NCBI GenBank assembly: GCA_963754385.1
Contig: CAVWGE010000001.1
Span: 124,001 to 188,000 of the forward strand
From: 9FT-COMBO-48-23 sp963754385
GTDB lineage: Bacteria; Chloroflexota; Dehalococcoidia; GIF9; UBA5629
Length of the DNA stretch: 64,000 nt
Reading direction: 5' to 3'
Made by a program: the position numbers and the translations under genes. Within the stretch, counting starts at the first letter, position 1. Each line of letters starts with the position of its first letter. Of this stretch, positions 7,858 to 15,164 are shown in pieces. The notes under the pieces were generated by a model. The model ran no database searches, was not told the DNA's origin, and worked only from the letters and a program-made list of their open reading frames with translations.

Positions 7858-8730
7858 TTAGTCTAGCTCTAAGCTTATATCTAAGGCTTTGGTGGAGTGG
7901 GTAAGGGCTCCTATTGAGATAAGGTCAACGCCAGTTTCAGCAACTGCTTTGACTCTGTCTAGAGTGATTCCTCCTGATGCTTCGATTAAAGCATGACCTT
8001 TGATTAGCTGGACAGCCTGGCGCATATCCTCAAGCCCCATGTTATCGAGCATGATAATATCAGCCCCAGCTTCGACAGCTTCAATAGCTTCCTGTGTGGT
8101 CTTAACTTCAACCTCTATTTTTAGCTCCGGCGGTGCTTTCTGGCGGGCTTTAATCACAATTTCCTTTATGCTTAGCCCTTGGCGACGAAGTGCTGCCAGG
8201 TGGTTGTCCTTGATTAGAATACCATCTCCGAGATGCGTGCGGTGGTTTTTACCGCCGCCAACTCGTACAGCGTATTTTTCCAGTGTTCTTAAACCAGGTG
8301 TAGTTTTCCTGGTATCAGTAATTTGAACGGGCAGCCCCTTGACGGCTTGAACGTAGTGACATGTTTCCGAGGCAATGCCGCTAAGGCGTTGCAGGAAGTT
8401 TAAGGCTACACGCTCGGCTTTTAGTATGCTGGCGACCCTGCCTTCTATTTTAGCTACTATATCTCCAGGCTTGACCTCAGTCCCATCTTCAATGAGGATA
8501 GCTATCTTCAATTCAGGGTCGACTTTAAGAAAAACCTGTTTGGCCACCTCGACTCCGGCTATGATTCCCTTCGCTTTGATTACAATTGATGCTTTTCCTT
8601 GTTGAGTCTTAGGTATTAGCGCCTCGGTAGTCACATCTCCTTGGCCTAGGTCTTCGGCGATAGCCTGGGCGATAAGTTGTTTAACTTGCGGTGTGTTTGA
8701 CAATCCCATTTTTCTATCTGGTTTTATCAT
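7858..8730 (-). CDS. nadC: nicotinate-nucleotide pyrophosphorylase (carboxylating)
   Basis: 290 residues, normal for quinolinate phosphoribosyltransferase, which makes nicotinate mononucleotide from quinolinate and PRPP in NAD synthesis. Clear motifs: EDLGQGDVTTEAL, RVALNFLQRLSGIA, ITDTRKTTPGLR, KYAVRVGGGKNHR and IEVEVKT, including the substrate-binding basic residues. An in-frame ATG at 8709 (MGLSNT) is an alternative start. No nadA or nadB is visible nearby. Confidence 0.95.
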   Translation of the reverse strand: MIKPDRKMGLSNTPQVKQLIAQAIAEDLGQGDVTTEALIPKTQQGKASIVIKAKGIIAGVEVAKQVFLKVDPELKIAILIEDGTEVKPGDIVAKIEGRVASILKAERVALNFLQRLSGIASETCHYVQAVKGLPVQITDTRKTTPGLRTLEKYAVRVGGGKNHRTHLGDGILIKDNHLAALRRQGLSIKEIVIKARQKAPPELKIEVEVKTTQEAIEAVEAGADIIMLDNMGLEDMRQAVQLIKGHALIEASGGITLDRVKAVAETGVDLISIGALTHSTKALDISLELD

Positions 8731-8762
8731 AGGTGATACGGCTTACTGTGATATAAGTAAAA

Positions 8763-8776
8763 TGAAATTCATTTCA
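8763..8776. promoter_or_regulatory. inverted repeat upstream of nadC
   Basis: TGAAAT-TC-ATTTCA, two 6-bp arms around a 2-bp centre, 33 bp before the nadC start and 32 bp after the kinase stop. Could be an operator for NAD-related control. The arms are AT-rich and short, so chance is possible. Confidence 0.3.
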
Positions 8777-8807
8777 GAATACAATGGTAAGAGTCTCTAT
8801 ATCAAGT

Positions 8808-10238
8808 TTAGGTTGGTGCTTTGGCGAGCACAGTCGTGCCTTTGCCTGGCTCGGATTTTATCTGTAGATTACCTCCAATAAGACGTGCTCGTTCTTCCAT
8901 TCCTAAGATGCCCAGTTTTCCTTCTCTTGCCAGATCCCCGGTTAATCTAGGTGCCGAGAAGCCCTTACCATTATCTGTGATAGTCATTTTTACACTATTT
9001 GAATCAGATTTTACTGTGATATTGATTTTGGAAGCTTGAGCATGTTTCCGGACATTGTTCAATGCCTCCTGAGCAATGCGGAACATAGCTAGCTCTGTTT
9101 CAGATGGGAGTGGGGGCAATTTATCCGCTTTCACCGTAGTTTTGGTCCCCAGTTCTTTGCCCAGCTCCTCAGCTAACCAATTCAGTGCTGCTACTAATCC
9201 CATCTGATCCAAAATGCTTGGTCTCAAATCACGTGCGTAGCGCTGCAGGCTTTTGTAGGCTTCGTTGGCTATGTTTTGTATATTCTCAAGCTCGCTTACT
9301 GAGGCTTTTGGTGGCTTATGGGCACCTCTTGATATAAGGATGTCTAGCCGGCGCGATAATAGCAATATTGACTGAGCAATGTCATCATGAAGCTCCCGGG
9401 CAATGCGTTTTCGTTCTTCTTCCTGTGCCATAAGCGTTCTATGAATTTGGACGCGGAGATTGTCCCTCAATTTTCTTTCCTCGGTTACATCTCGAGCTAT
9501 GTTCTGAAAGGCGCTTGGCTTGCCATCGGCTTTGATTAGGCGGGTAAATAACTCTATAATTGCTTCTGAGCCATCTTTTTTTATCAATCGCTGGTCATAG
9601 CGTTGGTCTATGGATTGGCCTTTTAGGAGCTTGGTTTTTACCTCTCTAGCTATGCTCAATGCATCAGGGGGCATAAGTTCGGAAACATTTTTGCCTGTTA
9701 ATTCGTCTGGGGAGTAGCCAGTGACTTTCTCGCAGGCTTTGTTGGCTATTACTATTTTGCCATCCGTGCCATGAACCCAGATAGCATCACTGGCATTAGT
9801 AAAGAGCTCCTCGTAGCTCTCTTGAGATGTTCTTAAGGCTACTTTGATTCCGCGCAGCTTTTGTTTTTGCTGGTACCATCTACGGTGCATTTGAATTAAG
9901 GAGACGCTTAGGCCGCTGATAATGAGTGCAGCAAGGCTCTCGGTCAAGGCATATAAGGGGTTATTGGAGATAAATAGTGCCCAGGGAAGCATAGCTAGGG
10001 CAGATGCCACCCATGTAGCAATGCCGAACTTTATTCCCAGTGACCAGCCAGCGTAGATTATTAGTAAGATATAAATGAATCGCTCTACTACATGTCCTGA
10101 TAGACCAAGGAACGAAGTGATAGATACATCGGCTATTACAGGTATGCCGACTAGAAGCTCATGGTAGTGGGACAGAGTCAGAAGTAGAAAGAGGAGGGTT
10201 ATGAAACAAATATTAAAGATTCGCCATTTATTAGCCAT
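8808..10238 (-). CDS. PAS sensor histidine kinase (NarL/DegS class)
   Basis: 476 residues. Residues 1-115 form about four hydrophobic segments with little outside the membrane. A PAS domain (about 140-255) includes NASDAIWVHGTDGKIVIANKAC. A HisKA_3 dimerisation helix carries the phosphorylatable His284 in RIARELHDDIAQS. The ATPase domain has ALNNVRKHA (N box) and DNGKGF (G box). It partners the response regulator encoded immediately upstream in the same operon. Its layout and membrane part resemble the kinase at 27047-28978, so the two are paralogues. The signal is unknown. Confidence 0.92.
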   Translation of the reverse strand: MANKWRIFNICFITLLFLLLTLSHYHELLVGIPVIADVSITSFLGLSGHVVERFIYILLIIYAGWSLGIKFGIATWVASALAMLPWALFISNNPLYALTESLAALIISGLSVSLIQMHRRWYQQKQKLRGIKVALRTSQESYEELFTNASDAIWVHGTDGKIVIANKACEKVTGYSPDELTGKNVSELMPPDALSIAREVKTKLLKGQSIDQRYDQRLIKKDGSEAIIELFTRLIKADGKPSAFQNIARDVTEERKLRDNLRVQIHRTLMAQEEERKRIARELHDDIAQSILLLSRRLDILISRGAHKPPKASVSELENIQNIANEAYKSLQRYARDLRPSILDQMGLVAALNWLAEELGKELGTKTTVKADKLPPLPSETELAMFRIAQEALNNVRKHAQASKINITVKSDSNSVKMTITDNGKGFSAPRLTGDLAREGKLGILGMEERARLIGGNLQIKSEPGKGTTVLAKAPT

Positions 10239-10297
10239 TGTCCCGGACTTTTGACCTTAATTATTCGTGAGGAATATTGGTTCAACTATCAATTATT

Positions 10298-10987
10298 TTA
10301 GCCTTCTGAAGTACCAGCTTGTTTAATATCTTCTAAGGTAAGTAGTCCCTTTTTTAGGGATTCAACAAGGGCTTCGCTCCTCGAAGCGACGTTCATCTTG
10401 GTGAAGATATTGGACATGTGAGCCTTAACAGTGCGCAGGCTCAGGCATAGTTTTTCGGCTATCTCTTTGTTGCTCATTCCGGTAGCCAGCAGCTTCAGCA
10501 TTTCCATCTCTCGGTCGCTCAAGAGGTCCTTTATCTTTAGTTCTACAGTTTCGGCTGGTTTAGCCATAGCCTGTTTGAGCAGCTTCTCAATGATCTTAGG
10601 GTGCAGTACTGACTCCCCGGCTCGTACAGCCCGCACAGCTTCTACTAAGTCCTGTCCCTTAGCACTCTTCATCAAGTAACCAGTTGCTCCAGCTTCGAGC
10701 AATCCGAGCACATAGTTATCATCGTCGTAGGCGGTGAGAATCAATATGGCTGTATTGGGAGCAATCTTCTTAATCTGTCGACTAGCTTCGAGGCCATCAA
10801 ATTTAGGCATCATAATATCCATAACCAGGATATCTGGCTTCAATTGGAAGGCTAAGTCAATAGCTTCCTCGCCATTGCCTGCTTGGCCAACTATCTCCAT
10901 GTCTTTTTGGTTGGAAAATACCTGGCATAGCGCTTCGCGCAACAAAGGATGGTCATCGGCGATTAAGATTCTAGTCTTGGGCTTCAT
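10298..10987 (-). CDS. NarL/FixJ-family response regulator
   Basis: 229 residues: receiver domain (about 5-120) with acidic pocket DD11-12, phospho-acceptor Asp57 in ILVMDIMMP and the conserved Lys in YLMKSA; then a LuxR-type helix-turn-helix (about 160-222) with LSDREMEMLKLLATGMSNKEIAEKL. First gene of the two-component operon, 59 bp before the kinase. It is transcribed divergently from the duplicated NHLP-like/FNT cluster, which makes that cluster a candidate target (inference). Confidence 0.93.
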   Translation of the reverse strand: MKPKTRILIADDHPLLREALCQVFSNQKDMEIVGQAGNGEEAIDLAFQLKPDILVMDIMMPKFDGLEASRQIKKIAPNTAILILTAYDDDNYVLGLLEAGATGYLMKSAKGQDLVEAVRAVRAGESVLHPKIIEKLLKQAMAKPAETVELKIKDLLSDREMEMLKLLATGMSNKEIAEKLCLSLRTVKAHMSNIFTKMNVASRSEALVESLKKGLLTLEDIKQAGTSEG

Positions 10988-11082
10988 TTTCTATGACTCC
11001 TGGCAAATTCAACACCAATTATAAGCTATATCAGCTAGAAGAAACAATAATTGTAGTCAGGCATGTCGAATGTCTCGCGTCG

Positions 11083-11170
11083 GGACATAGGCCAAAGTAC
11101 TATTGAAATTAGAGCTAAAGACCGATGAGAGCCAAGCTACTAATTGCTACAGTTGGGGCAGAAAAGAAAG
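11083..11170 (+). repeat. upstream leader, copy 1 of tandem duplication
   Basis: The sequence before the first small NHLP-like gene closely resembles that before the second (11829-11915). Best-conserved stretch: AGAGCTAAAG-ACCGATGAGAG at 11111-11131 against AGAGCTAAGG-GCCGATGAGAG at 11856-11876, followed in both by a TTGCTACA segment. The duplication therefore covers leader plus gene. The conserved leader may hold the promoter or an RNA element. Confidence 0.65.
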
Positions 11171-11194
11171 TCAAGAGATAATGGAGCGACAGGA

Positions 11195-11521
11195 ATGGAT
11201 AAGCAAGTTAATAGGAAGACTGAAGAAGCTGCCGAAGCAATCGATAGACTGGTCAAGGCACCTATTGTCATTCCAAAAGATGGCTTGTCCGGAAGTTGGG
11301 TGATATTGTCTGTATTGGCCAGAGCAGCTGATGAGCCTGAATTCATGTCCCGCTTGGCAGATGACCCGCATAGAGCTCTTAAGGAGTACTACGCATTGAC
11401 TGAGGAGGAAAGGGCGGCTATAGCCAGTGGTGATATCCAAAAGATTGAGAGTTGGGTGGGCAAGCTGGACGAGCGTTTGGCTGCGTGGCTTTGGAACCGG
11501 CTCTCACAGGAGAAATGGTAA
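11195..11521 (+). CDS. small NHLP/Os1348-like domain protein, copy 1
   Basis: 108 residues from ATG 11195; the start is chosen by alignment with copy 2 (MDKQVNRKTEE against MAKQVRGRTEE), both 108 residues long. The last 75 residues form a helical domain: LSVLARAADEPEFMSRLADD, then ALKEYYALTEEE, then GDIQKIESWVGKLDERL, ending WLWNRLSQEKW. The pattern (F..LA..P..ALK.Y.LT.EE..A...GD...) resembles the Os1348-family/NHLP-clan and LigA-like small helical proteins, whose role is unknown. No Cys and no membrane segment, so probably cytoplasmic. The same domain ends the FNT channel at 12275-13525. Confidence 0.75.
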   Translation: MDKQVNRKTEEAAEAIDRLVKAPIVIPKDGLSGSWVILSVLARAADEPEFMSRLADDPHRALKEYYALTEEERAAIASGDIQKIESWVGKLDERLAAWLWNRLSQEKW

Positions 11522-11526
11522 AGGGG

Positions 11527-11727
11527 ATGGAAATAGTGCAAGGGCAGCTCATCGTGGTCCTGGGTCTGGCAATATCCGCTGTTCTGTTTCTAGCGGCAAT
11601 CGCTTTGTATTCGAATCTGCATATTATTTGTAGTGCTGCTCAGCGGGTGTTGTGGCTGCGACTTGACCGCACAAGATATAAGTCGACAACCCAAGCTGAC
11701 TGCCGGAACTGTAGAACAATTGGCTGA
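11527..11727 (+). CDS. small membrane protein between the duplicated genes, possibly frameshifted
   Basis: ATG 11527 lies 5 bp after the stop of copy 1 with a GGGG-type ribosome site. It gives MEIVQGQLIVVLGLAISAV followed by one hydrophobic helix, then a basic tail ending at 11727 (66 residues). From about 11660 the +1 frame looks more protein-like (PKLTAGTVEQLADITTL, then DPLVVDVLVKEMM) and stops at 11785. This suggests an original protein of about 85 residues with a single-base frameshift, or two overlapping frames. No counterpart follows copy 2, where the FNT gene comes next. Confidence 0.4.
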   Translation: MEIVQGQLIVVLGLAISAVLFLAAIALYSNLHIICSAAQRVLWLRLDRTRYKSTTQADCRNCRTIG

Positions 11728-11828
11728 CATAACTACTCTGACTGACCCGTTAGTGGTCGATGTACTAGTGAAGGAGATGATGTAGGTGTACTTCTGACCA
11801 AAAGTTTAATCAGATGTCTACTACCTTT

Positions 11829-11915
11829 GGGCATATCTAAAGTCCTATCAAAAGTAGAGCTAAGGGCCGATGAGAGACGATTTGGTAGTTGCTACATTTA
11901 AGATAGAAAAAGTAA
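11829..11915 (+). repeat. upstream leader, copy 2 of tandem duplication
   Basis: Second copy of the leader described at 11083-11170. The shared core is 11856-11876, and spacing from the core to the following gene start is similar (about 60-65 bp). Divergence between copies is higher than in the C-terminal coding halves, as expected after an old duplication. Confidence 0.65.
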
Positions 11916-11935
11916 AGAAGGAGGTGACACAAAAA

Positions 11936-12262
11936 ATGGCTAAGCAAGTTCGTGGAAGGACCGAAGAAACAGGTGAAACGCTCGAGGGACTAATCAGTGC
12001 ACCCACTGTTGTTCCAAAGGAGGGCTTAGCTGGAAGGTGGGCGGTATTGTCTGTGCTTGCTAGAGCGGCCGATGAGCCTGAGTTCATGGCCAGTCTGGCA
12101 GATAACTCCCATGAAGCTCTCAAGGAGTATTATACACTTACTCAGGAGGAGAAAGCGGCTCTAGCCAGTGGTGATATCCAGAAGATTGAGAGTTGGGTAG
12201 GCAAGCTGGATAAGCGTTTGTCAACCTGGTTGTTGCACAGACTATCTCAGGAAAAGTGGTAA
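11936..12262 (+). CDS. small NHLP/Os1348-like domain protein, copy 2
   Basis: 108 residues from ATG 11936, which has a strong AAGGAGGTGA site. Nearly identical to copy 1 over the C-terminal domain (LSVLARAADEPEF, SGDIQKIESWVGKLD, RLSQEKW) and more different in the first 30 residues. The stop is 12 bp before the FNT gene, so the two are surely co-transcribed. Function unknown; sharing a domain with the adjacent channel suggests a soluble partner or regulator (inference). Confidence 0.78.
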   Translation: MAKQVRGRTEETGETLEGLISAPTVVPKEGLAGRWAVLSVLARAADEPEFMASLADNSHEALKEYYTLTQEEKAALASGDIQKIESWVGKLDKRLSTWLLHRLSQEKW

Positions 12263-12274
12263 AGGAGTGAAACT

Positions 12275-13525
12275 GTGGCAAACCTAAAATTATCGGGTAA
12301 GGAAATACAAAATATGGAAACAGAGAGGCATCCATCTGTTGAGGTAACTCGCTTACAAACTGCGCTGGAGGAGCTGAAAAGCTGTGCCACTACTGATTGT
12401 AGACCGCCGGCAGAAATGGCGCTGAAAATGGAAGCAGTGGGGGTAACCAAGGCCAATGGGAATATCTGGACTATCTCGCTTCTAGGATTACTGGCCGGGT
12501 TCTTTATTGGCTTGGGGGCGATGTTCGCCACCTTGGTTACGACCGATATCCAGATTGGTTTCGGCTTGACCAAACTTGCTGGTGGCATTGTATTCAGCCT
12601 GGGACTAATCCTTGTGGTAGTGGCTGGAGCTGAGTTGTTTACTGGCAATGCTCTTATGGTGGGCAGCCGAGCCAGTGGTAAGATAAAGCTCGGTCAGTTG
12701 TTTCAGAACTGGGGCATAGTCTATTTCACCAACCTCATTGGGTCGCTGCTCTTAGTAGTCGTAGTGTTTTATAGTCAGTTTTGGGCACTTGATGGGTATA
12801 AAGTGGGTGTAAATGCTTTGTCAATCGCCAATGCCAAAGTTAATCTGGCTTTTTGGCCGGCTTTTGCCCGTGGAATTTTGTGCAATACGCTTGTCTGTCT
12901 GGCGGTCTGGCTCTGCTTTAGCGCTCGTTCCACCATCGATAAGATATTCGCCATCCTTTTCCCCATAACAGCCTTTGTAGCTTGTGGCTTCGAGCACAGC
13001 ATAGCTAACATGTACTTCATTCCAATGGGTATAGCTATGGCCGGGCAGGCCAAAGTGCTTGAAGTAGCTGGCCTTACTGCAAGCCAGGTGGCTAATCTCA
13101 ATACCGCTGGCTTTATCCATAATCTGGTTCCAGTTACGCTGGGCAACATCGTTGGCGGCACGTTTGTAGGTAGCATTTATTGGCTTATCTATCTTCGCAA
13201 GGAGCGTGCTACTGAGGCAGTAACTGCCAGGCCATGGCTTGTAAGTGTGTTCTCTAAGCCGCAGCTGCAAACTCAACAGACGGGCTATGTAGATACTGAA
13301 ACCAAGGCTCTAATATCAGTGTTGGCTAGAGCTAGAGATGACACTAACTTCTTGACTAAACTGGCGGATAATCCCAATCAGGCTCTCAAGGCTTATAATT
13401 TGACGTCAGAGGCAAAGGCTGCGCTGGAGAGTGGAGACGTCCGCTGGCTGGAATCGAGAGTTGGCACGCTGGATGAACCACTGCGCACTTGGCTCACTTC
13501 CAGGCTGACTCAAGAGAAGTGGTGA
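12275..13525 (+). CDS. formate/nitrite-type channel with C-terminal NHLP/Os1348-like domain
   Basis: 416 residues. Residues about 60-310 are a six-helix FNT channel (FocA/NirC/HSC family, pentameric anion channels for formate, nitrite or hydrosulfide): GAELFTGNALMVG, RGILCNTLVCLAVW, and GFEHSIANMYFIPMG with the central pore His. Residues about 340-416 (ISVLARARDDTNFLTKLADN to SRLTQEKW) repeat the domain of the two preceding proteins. Family members normally end soon after the sixth helix, so this is a fusion. Start is GTG 12275 behind AAGGAG. Substrate cannot be fixed. Confidence 0.88.
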   Translation: MANLKLSGKEIQNMETERHPSVEVTRLQTALEELKSCATTDCRPPAEMALKMEAVGVTKANGNIWTISLLGLLAGFFIGLGAMFATLVTTDIQIGFGLTKLAGGIVFSLGLILVVVAGAELFTGNALMVGSRASGKIKLGQLFQNWGIVYFTNLIGSLLLVVVVFYSQFWALDGYKVGVNALSIANAKVNLAFWPAFARGILCNTLVCLAVWLCFSARSTIDKIFAILFPITAFVACGFEHSIANMYFIPMGIAMAGQAKVLEVAGLTASQVANLNTAGFIHNLVPVTLGNIVGGTFVGSIYWLIYLRKERATEAVTARPWLVSVFSKPQLQTQQTGYVDTETKALISVLARARDDTNFLTKLADNPNQALKAYNLTSEAKAALESGDVRWLESRVGTLDEPLRTWLTSRLTQEKW

Positions 13526-13544
13526 TAATTTCCTCTTTTTTTCG

Positions 13545-13582
13545 AAAGGGGGCGATAGCTGGGAGCTGTCACCCCCTTTTTA
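13545..13582 (+). terminator. rho-independent terminator after the FNT gene
   Basis: A strong stem: AAAGGGGG-C-GATAGCT pairs with AGCTGTC-A-CCCCCTTT around a GGG loop (one G-U pair, one mismatch), followed by a T run. It begins 20 bp after the FNT stop. Confidence 0.85.
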
Positions 13583-13629
13583 GTTCTTGGGGGACCATTA
13601 TTCTTTTATTCATCTGATTAGTCGCTTGC

Positions 13630-13681
13630 TTGACTTTGGGCGACTCTGATGTTAAAATAATTATGAGCATATGCTCATAAT
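13630..13681 (+). promoter_or_regulatory. promoter and palindromic operator of the DUF134 gene
   Basis: TTGACT (13630-13635) and TAAAAT (13653-13658) are 17 bp apart, a good sigma-70 promoter. Directly after the -10 is a perfect 22-bp palindrome at 13660-13681 with half-site ATTATGAGCAT. It covers the expected transcription start, so bound protein would block transcription; the DUF134 regulator just downstream is the obvious candidate. Confidence 0.75.
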
Positions 13682-13692
13682 GACGGAGAAAC

Positions 13693-14163
13693 ATGTCAAG
13701 GCCGCCGAAATGTCGTAGGGTCGCCTTTTTGCCTGGGGCAACATATTTCAAGCCAGCGGGCATACCGCTTAAGGCACTAGAAGAGGTGTGCCTTTCAGTA
13801 GAGGAGGCAGAGGCGATACGCCTTAAGGACCTTGAGGGTCTGGAACAGGAAGAAGGTGCCGCGAAGATGAATATCTCTCGCCCGACCTTTCAGAGAATAC
13901 TCGCCTCAGCACGGCAAAAAGTAGCTGACGCCCTGCTTAAGGGCAAGGCGATAAGGATCGAGGGTGGCAACTTTGAAATGTCCCCGGTCCGTTTCAGGTG
14001 TGTTTATGGTCATGAGTGGGATGTACCTTTTGAGGTTGCCGTGGACGTATTGCCACGGTTTTGCCCTGCATGCAATACGCCGGACATAATGCCGTCTTTG
14101 CAGCATGGTCTTGGTTGGGGTAGAGGTGGAAGACATGGTAATCACCATAGATGGAAAAGGTGA
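13693..14163 (+). CDS. DUF134 DNA-binding protein with C-terminal metal-binding tail
   Basis: 156 residues. Residues 1-95 match DUF134: MSRPPKCRRVAFLPGATYFKP, the acidic LSVEEAEAIRLKDLEGLEQEE, and a sigma-4-like helix-turn-helix (AAKMNISRPTFQRILASAR). The extra C-terminal part has FRCVYGHEW and FCPACNTPDI, a likely zinc ribbon, and ends in a Gly/His/Arg-rich tail. DUF134 genes commonly sit beside NifX/NifB-like and DUF5320 genes, as here. Likely an autoregulated repressor acting at the 22-bp palindrome (inference). Confidence 0.85.
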   Translation: MSRPPKCRRVAFLPGATYFKPAGIPLKALEEVCLSVEEAEAIRLKDLEGLEQEEGAAKMNISRPTFQRILASARQKVADALLKGKAIRIEGGNFEMSPVRFRCVYGHEWDVPFEVAVDVLPRFCPACNTPDIMPSLQHGLGWGRGGRHGNHHRWKR

Positions 14164-14169
14164 ATAGAT

Positions 14170-14376
14170 ATGTATTCTGTTGAGGCCGATAAATGTACCG
14201 GATGCGGTCTTTGTGTGCAGTTCTGTCCGTAAGGAGCCATCAGCATCCAGGCTAACGCGGCGGTGATTGAATGTAGGCTTTGTAGTAGGTGTGGAATCTG
14301 TGCGGAAACGTGTCCTGCTGGCGCTATTCGTGCCGCAGAGCCGGTGTATGCAAAATCAGTGGAAGGAGGTGAACGT
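14170..14376 (+). pseudogene. 2[4Fe-4S] ferredoxin gene interrupted by TAA
   Basis: Starts at ATG 14170 behind AAAAGGTG, 6 bp after the DUF134 gene. The frame gives a first cluster motif CTGCGLCVQFCP, then TAA at 14230-14232 exactly where one residue precedes the usual GAI, then GAISIQAN and a second motif CRLCSRCGICAETCPAGAI. Only one base need have changed. TAA is not a known recoding codon, so this is probably a recent nonsense mutation or a sequence error. There is no stop between the second cluster and the DUF5320 start, so both share one frame. Confidence 0.75.
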
Positions 14377-14637
14377 ATGTATTACCGATACGGCTTTGGC
14401 TTTAGAGGTGCTTCTCCTCCCTGGCCTTATGTTGGAAGGGGAAGAGGGGGACTTCCTAGATGTTCGTACCCGGGGATAACCACGGCTTTTCCGTATGCAA
14501 CAGAACCAATGCCTTATTCTCCACGGATGACCCGGGAGCAGGAACTCGGCTTCTTGAAGGAAGAGGCGGATGCAGTAAGACGGCATCTGGAAGGCTTAGA
14601 TGCCAGAATCAAGGAATTAGAAACCAAGCAGGAGTGA
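14377..14637 (+). CDS. DUF5320-type small Gly/Arg-rich protein
   Basis: 86 residues from ATG 14377, which has a strong AAGGAGGTGA site. The N-terminal half is rich in Gly, Arg, Pro and aromatic residues (YRYGFGFRGASPPW, VGRGRGGLPRC). The C-terminal half is a charged helix typical of the family (MTREQELGFLKEEADAVRRH) and probably coiled coil. Usually found next to DUF134 and NifX-like genes; function unknown. In frame with the broken ferredoxin upstream. Confidence 0.75.
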   Translation: MYYRYGFGFRGASPPWPYVGRGRGGLPRCSYPGITTAFPYATEPMPYSPRMTREQELGFLKEEADAVRRHLEGLDARIKELETKQE

Positions 14638-14709
14638 ACCGAAAATTTGGCTGAGGGCAGGTTCCTTTAGTGCTAACGCTTGTCCTCAGCCGTGGAGAGG
14701 AGCAAGGTC

Positions 14710-15108
14710 ATGAAAATTGCTGCTATAACGGAAGACGGGACAACCATAAGCCAGCACTTCGGGAGAGCGCCGCTGTATGTGGTGGTCACCTTGGAGGACG
14801 GCAAAGTTGTGAATAGAGAAAAGCGTGATAAAGCGGGGCATCACACTTTTGCTGCCCACTCTGATGCCTCTCTAGCTCCCGGCGAGAGGCATGGCTATGA
14901 TGCCGGCTCGCAGACGAGGCACGCCAGCATGGCTGAGACTATCGCTGATTGTCAGGTTCTCATTGCCGGAGGCATGGGCTGGGGTGCCTATGAGAGTCTG
15001 AAGAGCCGCGGCATTGAGACTATAGTCACCGATGTCAATAATATTGATGAGGCAGCGAAGCTCTATATGGAGGGCAAGCTGCCTAATCTGATGGAACGGC
15101 TGCACTAG
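14710..15108 (+). CDS. NifX/NifB-like (dinitrogenase cofactor family) protein
   Basis: 132 residues. The fold opens MKIAAITEDGTTISQHFGRAPLYVV, with the family's SxHFGRAP segment, and closes IADCQVLIAGGMGWGAYESL and GIETIVTDV. The stand-alone family (MTH1175-like) binds Fe-S or Fe-Mo clusters; no nif genes are visible, so nitrogen fixation is not implied. Start is ATG 14710 behind GGAGAGGAG. Probably co-transcribed with the DUF134 cluster. Confidence 0.85.
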   Translation: MKIAAITEDGTTISQHFGRAPLYVVVTLEDGKVVNREKRDKAGHHTFAAHSDASLAPGERHGYDAGSQTRHASMAETIADCQVLIAGGMGWGAYESLKSRGIETIVTDVNNIDEAAKLYMEGKLPNLMERLH

Positions 15109-15164
15109 GGGATGTTGGGTAGGCGAAGCTTTGTTGTGCTGGCAGACAATTGTGTGTCGAGAAT

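Noticed and set aside
12247..13276. Several minus-strand frames of 133-151 residues
   Set aside because: Antisense to the FNT channel gene, low complexity, no start signals.
14230..14232. TAA in ferredoxin as a recoded codon
   Set aside because: TAA is not known to be recoded as selenocysteine or pyrrolysine; the residue position is not a conserved Cys.
14710..15108. Evidence for nitrogen fixation
   Set aside because: NifX-like single-domain proteins are common in non-fixing anaerobes; no nifHDK, nifE or nifN is present here.
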